From NCBI RefSeq assembly GCF_003610255.1, contig NZ_RAPS01000001.1, positions 2,232,001 through 2,296,000 of the forward strand: a DNA stretch of 64,000 nucleotides, read 5' to 3'. Below, one piece after another: positions 18,059 through 25,699 of the stretch. The notes beneath the pieces were generated by a model. The model was not told where the DNA came from and did no database searches. It was given only the letters and a program-made list of their open reading frames with translations. Both the position numbers and the translations under genes were made by a program. The stretch's first letter is position 1; every line of letters begins with the position of its first letter. Source of the stretch: Streptomyces sp. TLI_171 (lineage in GTDB: Bacteria; Actinomycetota; Actinomycetes; Streptomycetales; Streptomycetaceae).

Positions 18059-19426
18059 CTAGAAGCCGGCCCACAGGCCGTTGCCGGGGAGCATGGCGCT
18101 GCCGCCGCTGACGTGGCCCTGGCCGTCGCCGGTGTAGAGCTTGAGGTCGTTGTTGGCGTCGATCCCGGCGATGTCCTGCTTGCCGTCGCTGTTGAGGTCG
18201 CCGCCCATCACCGAACGGAAGTTGGCCCAGGCGCCGTTCGTCCCGAGCATCGCGCCGCCACCGCCCAGGTGACCGGCGCCGTCACCCGTGTACAGGTTCA
18301 GGTTGTTGTTCGCGTCGATCCCCGCGATGTCCTGCCTGCCGTCACCGTTGAAGTCACCTGCCGCGATCGCCTTGAAGTTCGCCCAGGCGCCGTTCGTCCC
18401 GAGCATCGCGCCGCCACCGCCCAGGTGACCGGCGCCGTCACCCGTGTACAGGTTCAGGTTGTTGTTCGCGTCGATCCCCGCGATGTCCTGCCTGCCGTCA
18501 CCGTTGAAGTCACCCGCCGCGATCGCCTTGAAGTTCGCCCACGCGCCGTTCGTCCCGAGCATCGCGCCGCCACCGCCCAGGTGACCGGCACCGTCACCCG
18601 TGTAGAGGTTCAGGTTGTCGTTCGCGTCGATCCCCGCGATGTCCTGCCTGCCGTCACCGTTGAAGTCACCCGCCGCGATCGCCTTGAAGTTCGCCCACAG
18701 CCCGGTGCTCCCCAACATGTCGCTCCCCCCACCGACATGACCCGCACCATCACCCGGGTACAACCGCATGTTGCTGTTCGCGTCGATCCCCGCCACGTCC
18801 AGCTTCCCGTCACCGTTGAAATCAGCCACCACCGTCCGCGCAGGACGCGCCGGAGCCGGAGCGGCCGGGTCGTCGACGATGTTGTTGTAGCGGTAGGCCT
18901 TGTAGTCACCGTTGGGGTGCGAGTCGAAGTAGGCGGCGTTGATGGAGACGCCGGTGACGTGCTTCACGGGAGTGGAGCCGAAGGAGTAGTAGGAGAAGGT
19001 GGTGTGGGCGGAGTCGTCCCACTTCTCGAACAGGATGACGTGGTCGTAGTAGCTGTCGAGGATGTCGCCGGCCTTGAGGTCGCTGCGGGAGATCTCGGTG
19101 GTGTAGGTGCTGCTGGCGAGGCCCTGGGTGTTGGGGCCGTCGGCGAGGTGCCAGGCCATGTCGATGTAGCCGCCGCAGTCGGTGCGGTAGGAGCGGCCGG
19201 AGGAGTCGGGGTACGAGCCGCCCTGGTTGTACGTGATGGACTTGCCGAGCCAGTACTGGGCGCGCTGGATGACCTCGCCGCGGGTGATCTGGCCGCCGAC
19301 GGAGGACGCGGCGTGGGCGGTGGTGGCAGTGGCGACGGTGAGGGCGGTGGTGGCGATCGCACCGGAGGCGGCGATGGCGGCCGCCAGGGTGAGGCGGACG
19401 AGCTTGGAGCTGCGGGAAGAAGGCAT
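18059..19426 (-). CDS. Secreted NlpC/P60-like hydrolase with five FG-GAP/VCBS repeats
   Basis: The 455-residue protein starts at the ATG at 19426, with GAGGGG 9 bases upstream. A signal peptide ends near TTAHA-ASS (residue 40). The catalytic-like domain (residues 45-185) shows YRTDCGGYIDMAWHLADG and YYDHVILFEKWDD, the Cys and His expected of NlpC/P60 or CHAP-like amidases; the usual DCSG is DCGG here. Residues 200-455 are five 52-residue repeats with the calcium-loop pattern DFNGDGRQDIAGIDAN, which predict a seven-bladed-propeller-like or incomplete FG-GAP array. Probably acts on cell-wall or other amide bonds outside the cell. Confidence 0.82.
   Translation of the reverse strand: MPSSRSSKLVRLTLAAAIAASGAIATTALTVATATTAHAASSVGGQITRGEVIQRAQYWLGKSITYNQGGSYPDSSGRSYRTDCGGYIDMAWHLADGPNTQGLASSTYTTEISRSDLKAGDILDSYYDHVILFEKWDDSAHTTFSYYSFGSTPVKHVTGVSINAAYFDSHPNGDYKAYRYNNIVDDPAAPAPARPARTVVADFNGDGKLDVAGIDANSNMRLYPGDGAGHVGGGSDMLGSTGLWANFKAIAAGDFNGDGRQDIAGIDANDNLNLYTGDGAGHLGGGGAMLGTNGAWANFKAIAAGDFNGDGRQDIAGIDANNNLNLYTGDGAGHLGGGGAMLGTNGAWANFKAIAAGDFNGDGRQDIAGIDANNNLNLYTGDGAGHLGGGGAMLGTNGAWANFRSVMGGDLNSDGKQDIAGIDANNDLKLYTGDGQGHVSGGSAMLPGNGLWAGF
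18060..18837 (-). repeat. Five tandem 156-bp coding repeats (FG-GAP units)
   Basis: The GAAGTT(C/G)GCCCA landmark recurs with its GTT at 18221, 18377, 18533 and 18689, an exact 156-base period (52 codons). The inner units are almost identical at DNA level, which indicates recent duplication or gene conversion; the outermost units are more divergent. Confidence 0.9.
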
Positions 19427-20063
19427 GACGGAGTTCCCCTCGTGGCGGGTTGGATGAAGGAGTGGTGTGCCGGCCGCACGGAGCGGCTCGGCGGGGTGTC
19501 GGCGGACGGCTGTCCTGCAGGAACAGCCGGAGCTCGGACGTCGGGCGCTGCAAGGCCGGCGGTCGGGATCGGCGCGGACCGGCGGGGCGAAACTCAAGCG
19601 GACGGGCAGGTGTCCGCGGGAAGGGCTGCGGTGCAGCGGCGCCGGGAAGCAGAGCAGGTACGCCCGGTGATCATGGCCGCCGGATCGGCGGCGGACAGCT
19701 GCCCTGCAGGAGCAGCGGTCGGTGCAGTGCAGCAGCAGGTCAGCGCGCGGTGGGCGGGATCGGCGGCCGGTAGCGCCGGCGCAGCATCGGCGATGCCTGG
19801 AGGCTGCGGGTGATCAGGCCGTACGCGATGGTCAGCGAGTCCTTCGTTCCGGCCTCGAAGGGGGCCTGGACCGGGAGGTGGCCGGTGGCGGGTAGAGCAG
19901 CAGGTCGACCTGCTCCGGCTCGCAGCGGACGGTGATGTGCAGGATGGCGTCAACAGCTCTGGTGCGCCCACAGGGCGGCCCGGACTTCTTCCGCTTCTCC
20001 GCTCCGGGGCCGCCCGGAGGCGTTCTTGCGGCGCAGCGAGGCGGGGACGATGTCCATCCGCGG
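19427..20063. other. Long gap with possible decayed minus-strand gene
   Basis: No intact gene is seen. On the minus strand from about 19960 to 19740 a coding-like passage runs across frame changes (ILHITVRCEPEQVDLLLY, then FEAGTKDSLTIAYGLITRSL and a stop at 19740-19742). I do not recognise the family. The 19430-19740 part holds only the leader of the gene starting at 19426. Confidence 0.35.
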
Positions 20064-20225
20064 TCAGCCGCCCCGGCCGAGGCTGTCGGTGGTGATGGTG
20101 GCGGGCGGGGTGGAGGTGGTGGAGACCGTGGTCGTGTCGGCGGCGGAGGCGGAGGGGGTCAGGAGCAGGGCGCCCAGGGAGACCGTGAGGACCGCGGCGG
20201 CCTTGGCGATTCGGGTGCTGGTCAT
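20064..20225 (-). CDS. Short secreted peptide, 53 residues
   Basis: The ORF begins MTSTRIAKAAAVLTVSLGAL and has a good Sec signal peptide with a likely cleavage at SASA-AD near residue 32. That leaves a mature part of about 21 residues rich in Thr/Ser (TTTVSTTSTPPATITTDSLG). AAGGA lies 8 bases before the ATG. It may be a true small exported peptide or the surviving front of a longer exported protein, because the next 300 bases on this strand contain frame-disrupted coding-like sequence. Confidence 0.45.
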   Translation of the reverse strand: MTSTRIAKAAAVLTVSLGALLLTPSASAADTTTVSTTSTPPATITTDSLGRGG

Positions 20226-20513
20226 GGCGGTCGTCCTTCGGATGTGACGGGGCATCGGGTGGTCGGTCCGGTGAGGCGTCCCGCGGTTGACCCTCTTCCG
20301 GCTGCCGCTCGGTTCTCCTTCTCCCTGGCGGCGATCTCTACTTTCGCCGTTCCAAAACCCCTCGGAAGGGGTTGCGGGTGTCGCCAACCGGACTGTCCGA
20401 CACCAGACAAGCCGTCATGGACTTATCAATAATTGGGAGCGAGCGCCCTTCGGGCATAGGCCTGCAGATGCCCCAACGCCCCAGTCACCCATGAACCACC
20501 ACATGAGGGGCCC

Positions 20514-21432
20514 ATGCTGGAGGCTCCAGGACTCACGGCCACGGCCGGCCGGGTCTACCGGGCACTGCTCGACCGACCCGCCGACGGCATCGAGGAGATC
20601 GCCGTCCACTGCGCGCTCGGCACCACCTAGGTCCACGACAGCCTGGACGAACTCGGCAACCTCATGCTGGTCCGCGCCTTCGCCGAACACCCCGGCCGCA
20701 TTCGCGCCGTCGACCCCTCGGTCGGCCTCTCAGACTTGCTGGCCCGCCATGAAGCCGAACTCGTCGAACGCCAGGCCACCCTGGCCGCCTCCCGCGCCGC
20801 CGTCACCCGCATGGTCGCCGACCGGGCCGAGCGCCGCTCCGAGCACGGGGAGCGACTGCTCGGCATGGACGCCATCCTGCACCGCCTGGAACGCATGGGC
20901 CGCGAAACCACCCGCGAGGTCATCAGCATCCAACCCGGCAACCAGCGCCCCGAGGACCTCGACGCCTCCCGCCCCTCCGGCGCCCGGGTCCTCGCCCGCG
21001 GCATCGCCGTGCGCACGCTTTACCAGGACTCCGCTCGCCACCAGCCGCACACCGTCACCTACTCCCACTGGCTGCGCAGCCGGGGCGGCGAGGTGCGGAC
21101 CTCTCCCACCGTCCCGCAGCGGATCGTCGTCGACCTCCGCGAGGCCCTGGTCCCGGTCTGCAAGGGCACCCCGTACGTCACTGAGCCCGGCATCCTGCCC
21201 TCCCTGCTCGACCTGTTCGACCTGTTCGACCAGGTGTGGAACACCGCCGTCCCCCTCGGCTCCACCACCCCCGAAGACCCCTCCACCGGCCTCACCGACG
21301 ACGCCGCGGGCCAACGCCTCGCGCTTCTCCTCCCGCACCGTCGGCCGGCACATGGCCTCCACCATGGAACGCCTCAACGCCAGCAGCCGCTTCGAAGCCG
21401 GCATCAAGGCCGCCCAGCGCGGCTGGCTCTGA
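20514..21432 (+). pseudogene. LuxR-family regulator with nonsense codon and frameshift
   Basis: From the ATG at 20514 the frame reads MLEAPGLTATAGRVYRALLD, meets an in-frame TAG at 20628-20630, then continues VHDSLDELGNLMLVRAFAEH through a helical middle domain. Near 21306-21325 the frame changes, and the C-terminal LuxR helix-turn-helix is found in another frame (SSRTVGRHMASTMERLNASS, then RFEAGIKAAQRGWL and stop). The parent family is the streptomycete TrmB-like/LuxR type of about 310 residues. Two independent lesions make sequencing error unlikely as the only cause. Confidence 0.8.
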
Positions 21433-21698
21433 CCTCATCCCCACAAGCCTTTGGGAGGGCGCCGGGAGAACTTCCCCGCCCCCGAAGCACCCATGGGCCC
21501 GGCAGAACCGCGAACGACCAGCGGCAGACAGGCCGGCGACGAACTCTGCCGGAGCGACCGCCCGAACTCGGCCGGCCATGGCCTACTCGGCGTCGCTCAG
21601 CACTTCTTGCCGCATCTCCTCCTCAGGGCCGTCCCGTCTGCACTGGTTTGAGACGCTCTTTCTTGAGGGGTGCATTCTCGCAGCTCAGAGGCATGTGA
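21433..21698. other. Gap between the LuxR pseudogene and the second 22-bp repeat
   Basis: No gene recognised. A less GC-rich passage at about 21640-21698 directly precedes the second repeat copy. It may be the right end of the putative integrated element. Confidence 0.35.
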
Positions 21699-21720
21699 GA
21701 GCTCTACTACGACCTGCAGG
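21699..21720 (+). repeat. 22-bp direct repeat, copy 2 (possible attR)
   Basis: GAGCTCTACTACGACCTG plus CAGG repeats the glnA 3' end (16204-16225) with one mismatch. It is outside any gene, 14 bases before the stop of the minus-strand lyase gene. Distance between copies is 5,495 bases. Confidence 0.6.
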
Positions 21721-21733
21721 CGGGGAGCCGCCG

Positions 21734-22921
21734 TCAGTGGATGGTGATCCTGTCGAGGTTGGGGCCGCCGTCCGCGGTGGTGGAGGTGGCGCGGACGGTG
21801 TTGGCGCCGGCCTTGAGGGTGATCGGGAGCGAGGTGGTCGCCCAGGTGTCCCAGTTCGCGGTGGGCGGGAAGGACCGTCCGGTGGCGACCCGGGTGCCGT
21901 TGACGGCGATGTCCATCGGCCGGTCCACGGTGGTGCCGTTGGCGTAGCGCAGGTCGAGGGTGGCGCCGGCCGCACTGCCGGACTGGATCGTCCACTCGGC
22001 GTAACTGCCCGCGGTGTTGGCGAGGTTGACGAACCCGGTGCCGCTGTAGCCGGTGTGGTTGTTCTCGACCACGCCCTGCGAGATCCGGGCCTCCTCGGCC
22101 TGGTAGACGCCGGAGCTGCCGGAGACCAGCTGATAGCCGCGCATCCCGGTGGTCAGCAGGTAGCAGTCCTGGAGGGAGCCGGAGGTGTCCCCGAGTGAGC
22201 GGTAGATGCCCCACTTGGGCCGCACCCGGTCGGCGAGGAACGTGTCGACGCCGTTCTTCGTGACATCGATCAGCGTGGTGCCGGCGCTGCGCAGGACCCA
22301 GCGGACCGATCCCGAGGCACCGTCCCCCACCTTGATCTGGAAGTCCACGTCGACCCACCGGTCGTGCAGGGGGTCCAGGCTGGTGCTTCCCACCGAGACA
22401 CCGCTGACCGGGAGTTGGAGCTCGATGGTCTGCGCGGTGCCCACCCGGCGGAGCGACTGGACCACGATCGGCGAGGAACCGGCGCCCGGCTCCTTCATCT
22501 GCATGATGTGGGTGAAGGTGGTGGTCGCCTTCAGCGAGGACGGGATGTACACCGAGTAGGTGGTCCGCCAGGTCTCGCCGGGCAGCCACTGGAGGTAGGC
22601 GCCGCCGGCCGGGGTCCGCATGCCGGTGACCTCGTGGCGCTGTCGGTCGGTGGAGGTGTCGCGGTCGACCATGTGCATGTTCCAGCGGAAGTTGTCGCCC
22701 TCGACGCGGATGTGCGGGGCGCCGGCCGGGTGGGAGTCGGCGCGGTCGTCCTCGACGGTCTCGAAGGCGGCGAGGCCGTCGACGGCAGCCGACGGCGACC
22801 AGCGCTGCTGCCAGCTGGAGACGCTCAGGGTTGCGGCCGAGGCGGTGGTGCGGGGCAGTGCGGTGGTGGCGGCGGCGGTGAGGGCGGCGCCGAGGACGGT
22901 ACGACGGGACGGCCTGTTCAT
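21734..22921 (-). CDS. Tat-exported polysaccharide lyase with CBM35/CBM6-like module
   Basis: The 395-residue protein begins with a twin-arginine signal (MNRPSRRTVLGAALTAAA). Residues about 35-265 form a jelly-roll domain of the type found in heparinase I/alginate-lyase-like polysaccharide lyases (RVEGDNFRWNMHM, YLQWLPGETWRTTYSVYIP, HDRWVDVDFQIKVGDGASG). Residues about 275-395 are a carbohydrate-binding module of CBM35/CBM6 type (YQAEEARISQGVVENNHTG, then a closing NLDRITIH). It probably cleaves an acidic polysaccharide outside the cell; the exact glycan is not readable. Part of a secreted-enzyme group with the chitinase. Confidence 0.75.
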   Translation of the reverse strand: MNRPSRRTVLGAALTAAATTALPRTTASAATLSVSSWQQRWSPSAAVDGLAAFETVEDDRADSHPAGAPHIRVEGDNFRWNMHMVDRDTSTDRQRHEVTGMRTPAGGAYLQWLPGETWRTTYSVYIPSSLKATTTFTHIMQMKEPGAGSSPIVVQSLRRVGTAQTIELQLPVSGVSVGSTSLDPLHDRWVDVDFQIKVGDGASGSVRWVLRSAGTTLIDVTKNGVDTFLADRVRPKWGIYRSLGDTSGSLQDCYLLTTGMRGYQLVSGSSGVYQAEEARISQGVVENNHTGYSGTGFVNLANTAGSYAEWTIQSGSAAGATLDLRYANGTTVDRPMDIAVNGTRVATGRSFPPTANWDTWATTSLPITLKAGANTVRATSTTADGGPNLDRITIH

Positions 22922-23075
22922 GGGGACTCCACAGGGTCGGAGGAGAGTGCGGTGCGGCTCGCGCCGCGGGCCCGGCGGGTGCGGCGCGCTGCGGCGGTGC
23001 GGCTGACAGGACGGTCGGGCGGTTCCTGCTCCGGGCAGGGGGTTCCGGGGTGGGGGCGCGGTGTCCGGACGGCGG

Positions 23076-24330
23076 TCAGCAGGTGCCGTTGTCCTGCCAG
23101 ATGTTCCAGGCGATGGGGGTGCCGGGAGTGACGCCGGTGCTCCAGTAGAGGGCGGTGTAGTTGTGGCCTGCGTAGGAGACCTGGTCGTGGGGGACGCAGG
23201 CGGTGGTGGAGTTCCAGGCGGCGTTGCAGGCGCCGCTGGAGCCGGTGGTGACGGTGAGGGTGCTACCGCTGCCGGCGTTCACCGCGGCGGGGCTGAACGA
23301 GGCGCCCGCCCCCGCCGGCAGACCCGAGACCGACAGTGCCACCGACTGCGCCGAACCCGACGCCACCGCAGTGGAGACGGCGATGGTCGCCGACGAACCA
23401 GCCTTCACACTCCCCGAGGTCGGCGACAGCGTCACCGAGAAGTCGTTGGCAATAGAGCCGGTGGTAATCTTCTGGAAGATCTTCGAGTAGGCGTAGTTCA
23501 GCGGCTTGTCGTAGCCGTTGACCTCCCAGAACGACAACTCCTGGACGCCCTTGGACGCCGCGAAGGTCTCCAGGGTCCGGGCGTTGGACTGGCTGAAGAA
23601 CTCGCTGTCGTCGTTCTGGCCGGCGATCGGGGTCAGGCCCATGCGGTTGTAGGCCTGCGCAGTGGTGATGCCGTAGAGCGAAGCCAGCTGCGGGGCCGGT
23701 GCCGTTCGCGGCGGACTCGGCGTCGTTCAGGGCGTTCTGCCCGTCGCCGAAGTCCATCGTCATGATGAGGCCGCCGGGGTCCACCGGCAGGGTGAAGTCG
23801 ACCTGGACGTTCGGGTACTGCGCCTGGAGGGCGGCCAGCGCCTGGTCGCGGCGAGCGTTGGAGACGGCGTCGTCCAGGACGGAGCCCTCGATGTCGAAGT
23901 CCAGGCGGGTCACACTGTAGGTGTTGACCACACCGGCGTACGCCGCGGTGAGGCCGGCCACCGAGCTGCAGGTCTGCGCCAGTTCGCCGTCGGCGGCGCC
24001 GCCGAAGGAGATGATGACGTTGCCGCCGGCCGACTGCAGCGATCCGATCTGGGACTTGAACGCCCCGACCGGATCGCCGCCCCTCTCCCACATCGGGGTG
24101 CAGCCGGACTTCGGCGTCAGGAACGCCGGCGTGTAGAACTTGTCGCCGCTGGCACTCAGGTCAGCGGCCAGGTCGCCGGCCGTGGAGCTGTCGATCTCCA
24201 GGTACGGCGCCGCGAACGCGCCGCCCGCGGCGTGGGCGGGTGCCGCCGCGACCACGGCGGGCGCAGCTGCGGGGAGGGCGGCAGACAGTGGCGCCGTGAG
24301 CAGTCTGCGGGCAGGGACGGGTCGGGACAT
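23076..24330 (-). pseudogene. GH18 chitinase with CBM5/12 module, frameshifted
   Basis: From the ATG at 24330 a signal peptide ends near AHA-AGG and a GH18 barrel follows (SAGGNVIISFGGAADG, then RLDFDIEGSVLDDAV with the DxDxE catalytic motif). The frame is lost near 23695, after DAESAANGTGP. The second half continues in another frame (QLASLYGITTAQAYNRMGLT, NARTLETFAASKGVQELSFW), then an FN3/Ig-like Pro/Ser linker domain, and a C-terminal chitin-binding CBM5/12 (YAGHNYTALYWSTGVTPGTP, then WNIWQDNGTC). The catalytic acid is upstream of the break but the barrel and binding module are separated from it. A single sequencing error could explain it. Confidence 0.75.
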
Positions 24331-24438
24331 GGGAGATCGGTTCCTTCACTGGGGGGTGAGGAATGAGCGAGGTGGCCGACCGGAGCCCGGGGGCTCCGCA
24401 GGCCGAAGCGGGCCGGTTCGGCAGGCCCGTTTGAATAG

Positions 24439-24455
24439 TAAGGAAGGTTTCCTAA
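24439..24455. promoter_or_regulatory. AGGAA-TTCCT palindrome upstream of the chitinase
   Basis: TAAGGAAGGTTTCCTAA lies 109 bases upstream of the chitinase start, within an AT-richer stretch. The same AGGAA-n3-TTCCT element recurs at 63218-63230. From memory such elements are frequent ahead of streptomycete secreted hydrolases; the protein that binds is not claimed. Confidence 0.4.
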
Positions 24456-24607
24456 GGGCCAAAAGCTAGCGACCCGAAATCAAGGCGTCAATGGTCTGCA
24501 CCAACCGGAAACCTGGCGGGCCGCGCTGTCTTGACGGAGCATCAGCGCGGTTCTACGCTCACCGGCCAGTCCTCCGCCGCCGGACGAACCCCCGCCCACC
24601 CCGGCGC

Positions 24608-24782
24608 GGCGGCGATGCCGTGGTGTTCGTCGCCACGGTTGCGACCTTCCTGGTGTGGTTCCGGCGATGCCGGCGCAATGCCGAGGTGCTCACACCCGGC
24701 ACCCACAGGTACGCCCCGGGGGTTCGCGGTCGGGGGCTGGTTCGTCAACGCCTGGTGGGGGGCCTGGTCGTCGGGCCGGTGA
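24608..24782 (+). pseudogene. DUF4328 membrane protein remnant
   Basis: A fragment reads VVFVATVATFLVWFRRCRRN followed by AEVLTPGTHRYAPG. One extra G in the GGGGG run at about 24718-24722 then shifts to the next frame, which continues GFAVGGWFVNAWWG and stops at 24780-24782. The helix plus VWF-x-R-x3-NAE and GWxxGGWFVP pattern is that of DUF4328 proteins. Both ends are missing. The rest of the 24331-24825 gap shows no gene. Confidence 0.5.
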
Positions 24783-24825
24783 CGGCGGTGCTGGCGGTCC
24801 TGATGGTCCGTCGGCTCACCGGGCG

Positions 24826-25605
24826 TCAGGTCGCCGCCCTGCGGGGAGCGCCCGCCGGGGTGCCGGTCGGCCGAGCGGCCGGGGTACGGCGGGGGCAGGT
24901 GCCGCAGGGGTTGGCGGGGTCCACCGCGTAGTAGAGGCAGCAGCCCTGGCGGGTGCGGGTCCAGGTGTGGTTCTCGCGGCGGAAGCCGGCGGGTCCGGTC
25001 CAGGGCGGGGCGCCGGTGTCGAGCAGGGCGGTGGCGACGGCGACGGCGCGGTCCTCCTGGTCGAGCATGCGGCCGAGGTACCAGAGGCCGGACACCAGGT
25101 CGTCGGTGGCCATGCCCCACAGGGCGCGGGGGCCGCGGCGGACGTGGGGCTGGAAGGCGGCGAGGACGGGGCCCAGGTGGGCGGCGACGGCATCGCGCAG
25201 GGCGGCTTCGTCGCCGAGTGCCCAGTCGCCGGGGCGGAGGGCGAAGTCGCCGGTCCCGGCGGCGATCCACAGGTGCCGGGCGGGGAGGACCGGGATCCGG
25301 CGTTCCAGGTACCAGATGCCGCTGAGCAGCAGGGAGTTGGTCCACAGGTAGTGGTGCAGCAGCCGGGAGGCGGCGACGTGCGGGCGCGGGGTGACGCCGT
25401 GCCGGCGGTGGATCCGGGCGGCCTCGGCGTCGATCAGTCGCTCGACGGCGGACGCGAGCCGGTCGGCGGAGACCCACTCCTGGCCGTCGACCGGGGCGGC
25501 GTCGACCAGGGAGACCGTCAGCACCGGGCAGATCCGGCCGAGTTGACGGTACGTTTCGGCCGTCTCCCCGACGGTGCGGGCACGCCCGGAGGGCAGGTGG
25601 AGCAA
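24826..25605 (-). CDS. FhuF-like ferric-siderophore reductase (2Fe-2S)
   Basis: The 259-residue protein ends with the FhuF-type cluster motif QGCCLYYAVDPANPCGTCPR (Cys-Cys-x10-Cys-x2-Cys), which in FhuF binds a 2Fe-2S centre used to reduce ferric siderophores in the cytoplasm. The N-terminal three quarters is the helical FhuF-like domain (ASRLLHHYLWTNSLLLSGIW). The start is a TTG with GAGGGGG six bases upstream. It is divergent from the siderophore transport/biosynthesis operon and shares its control region, where an iron box (25625-25643) lies directly upstream. It would release iron from the imported siderophore. Confidence 0.88.
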   Translation of the reverse strand: MLHLPSGRARTVGETAETYRQLGRICPVLTVSLVDAAPVDGQEWVSADRLASAVERLIDAEAARIHRRHGVTPRPHVAASRLLHHYLWTNSLLLSGIWYLERRIPVLPARHLWIAAGTGDFALRPGDWALGDEAALRDAVAAHLGPVLAAFQPHVRRGPRALWGMATDDLVSGLWYLGRMLDQEDRAVAVATALLDTGAPPWTGPAGFRRENHTWTRTRQGCCLYYAVDPANPCGTCPRRTPAARPTGTPAGAPRRAAT

Positions 25606-25624
25606 GGCGTTCCCCCTCGTGGGA

Positions 25625-25643
25625 TGAGGTGAGGCTTACCTTA
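25625..25643. promoter_or_regulatory. Iron box 1 (DmdR/IdeR-type)
   Basis: TGAGGTGAGGCTTACCTTA matches the 19-bp consensus TTAGGTTAGGCTAACCTAA at 15 positions. It lies 20 bases upstream of the FhuF-like start and overlaps TAAGGT, a possible -10 element on the minus strand. Confidence 0.8.
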
Positions 25644-25661
25644 CACATACTCACCCCGGGC

Positions 25662-25691
25662 TTGACCAATTTAGGGAAGCCTCACCAAACT
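25662..25691 (+). promoter_or_regulatory. Promoter of the siderophore operon, leaderless start
   Basis: TTGACC (25662-25667) and CAAACT (25686-25691) are separated by 18 bases, placing the transcript start at about the GTG at 25700. No ribosome site precedes that GTG, so a leaderless mRNA is likely. The -35 sequence read on the other strand is TTGGTC, so the divergent promoters may share it. Confidence 0.5.
25671..25689. promoter_or_regulatory. Iron box 2 (DmdR/IdeR-type)
   Basis: TTAGGGAAGCCTCACCAAA matches the iron-box consensus at 14-15 of 19 positions and sits between the -35 and -10 of the operon promoter, the classic position for repression by iron-loaded DmdR/IdeR. Confidence 0.75.
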
Positions 25692-25699
25692 TTCGTCCC

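Noticed and set aside
18060..18837. Regular repeats at first sight like a CRISPR array
   Set aside because: The period is 156 bases with no unique spacers, in frame with a secreted protein; it encodes FG-GAP repeats.
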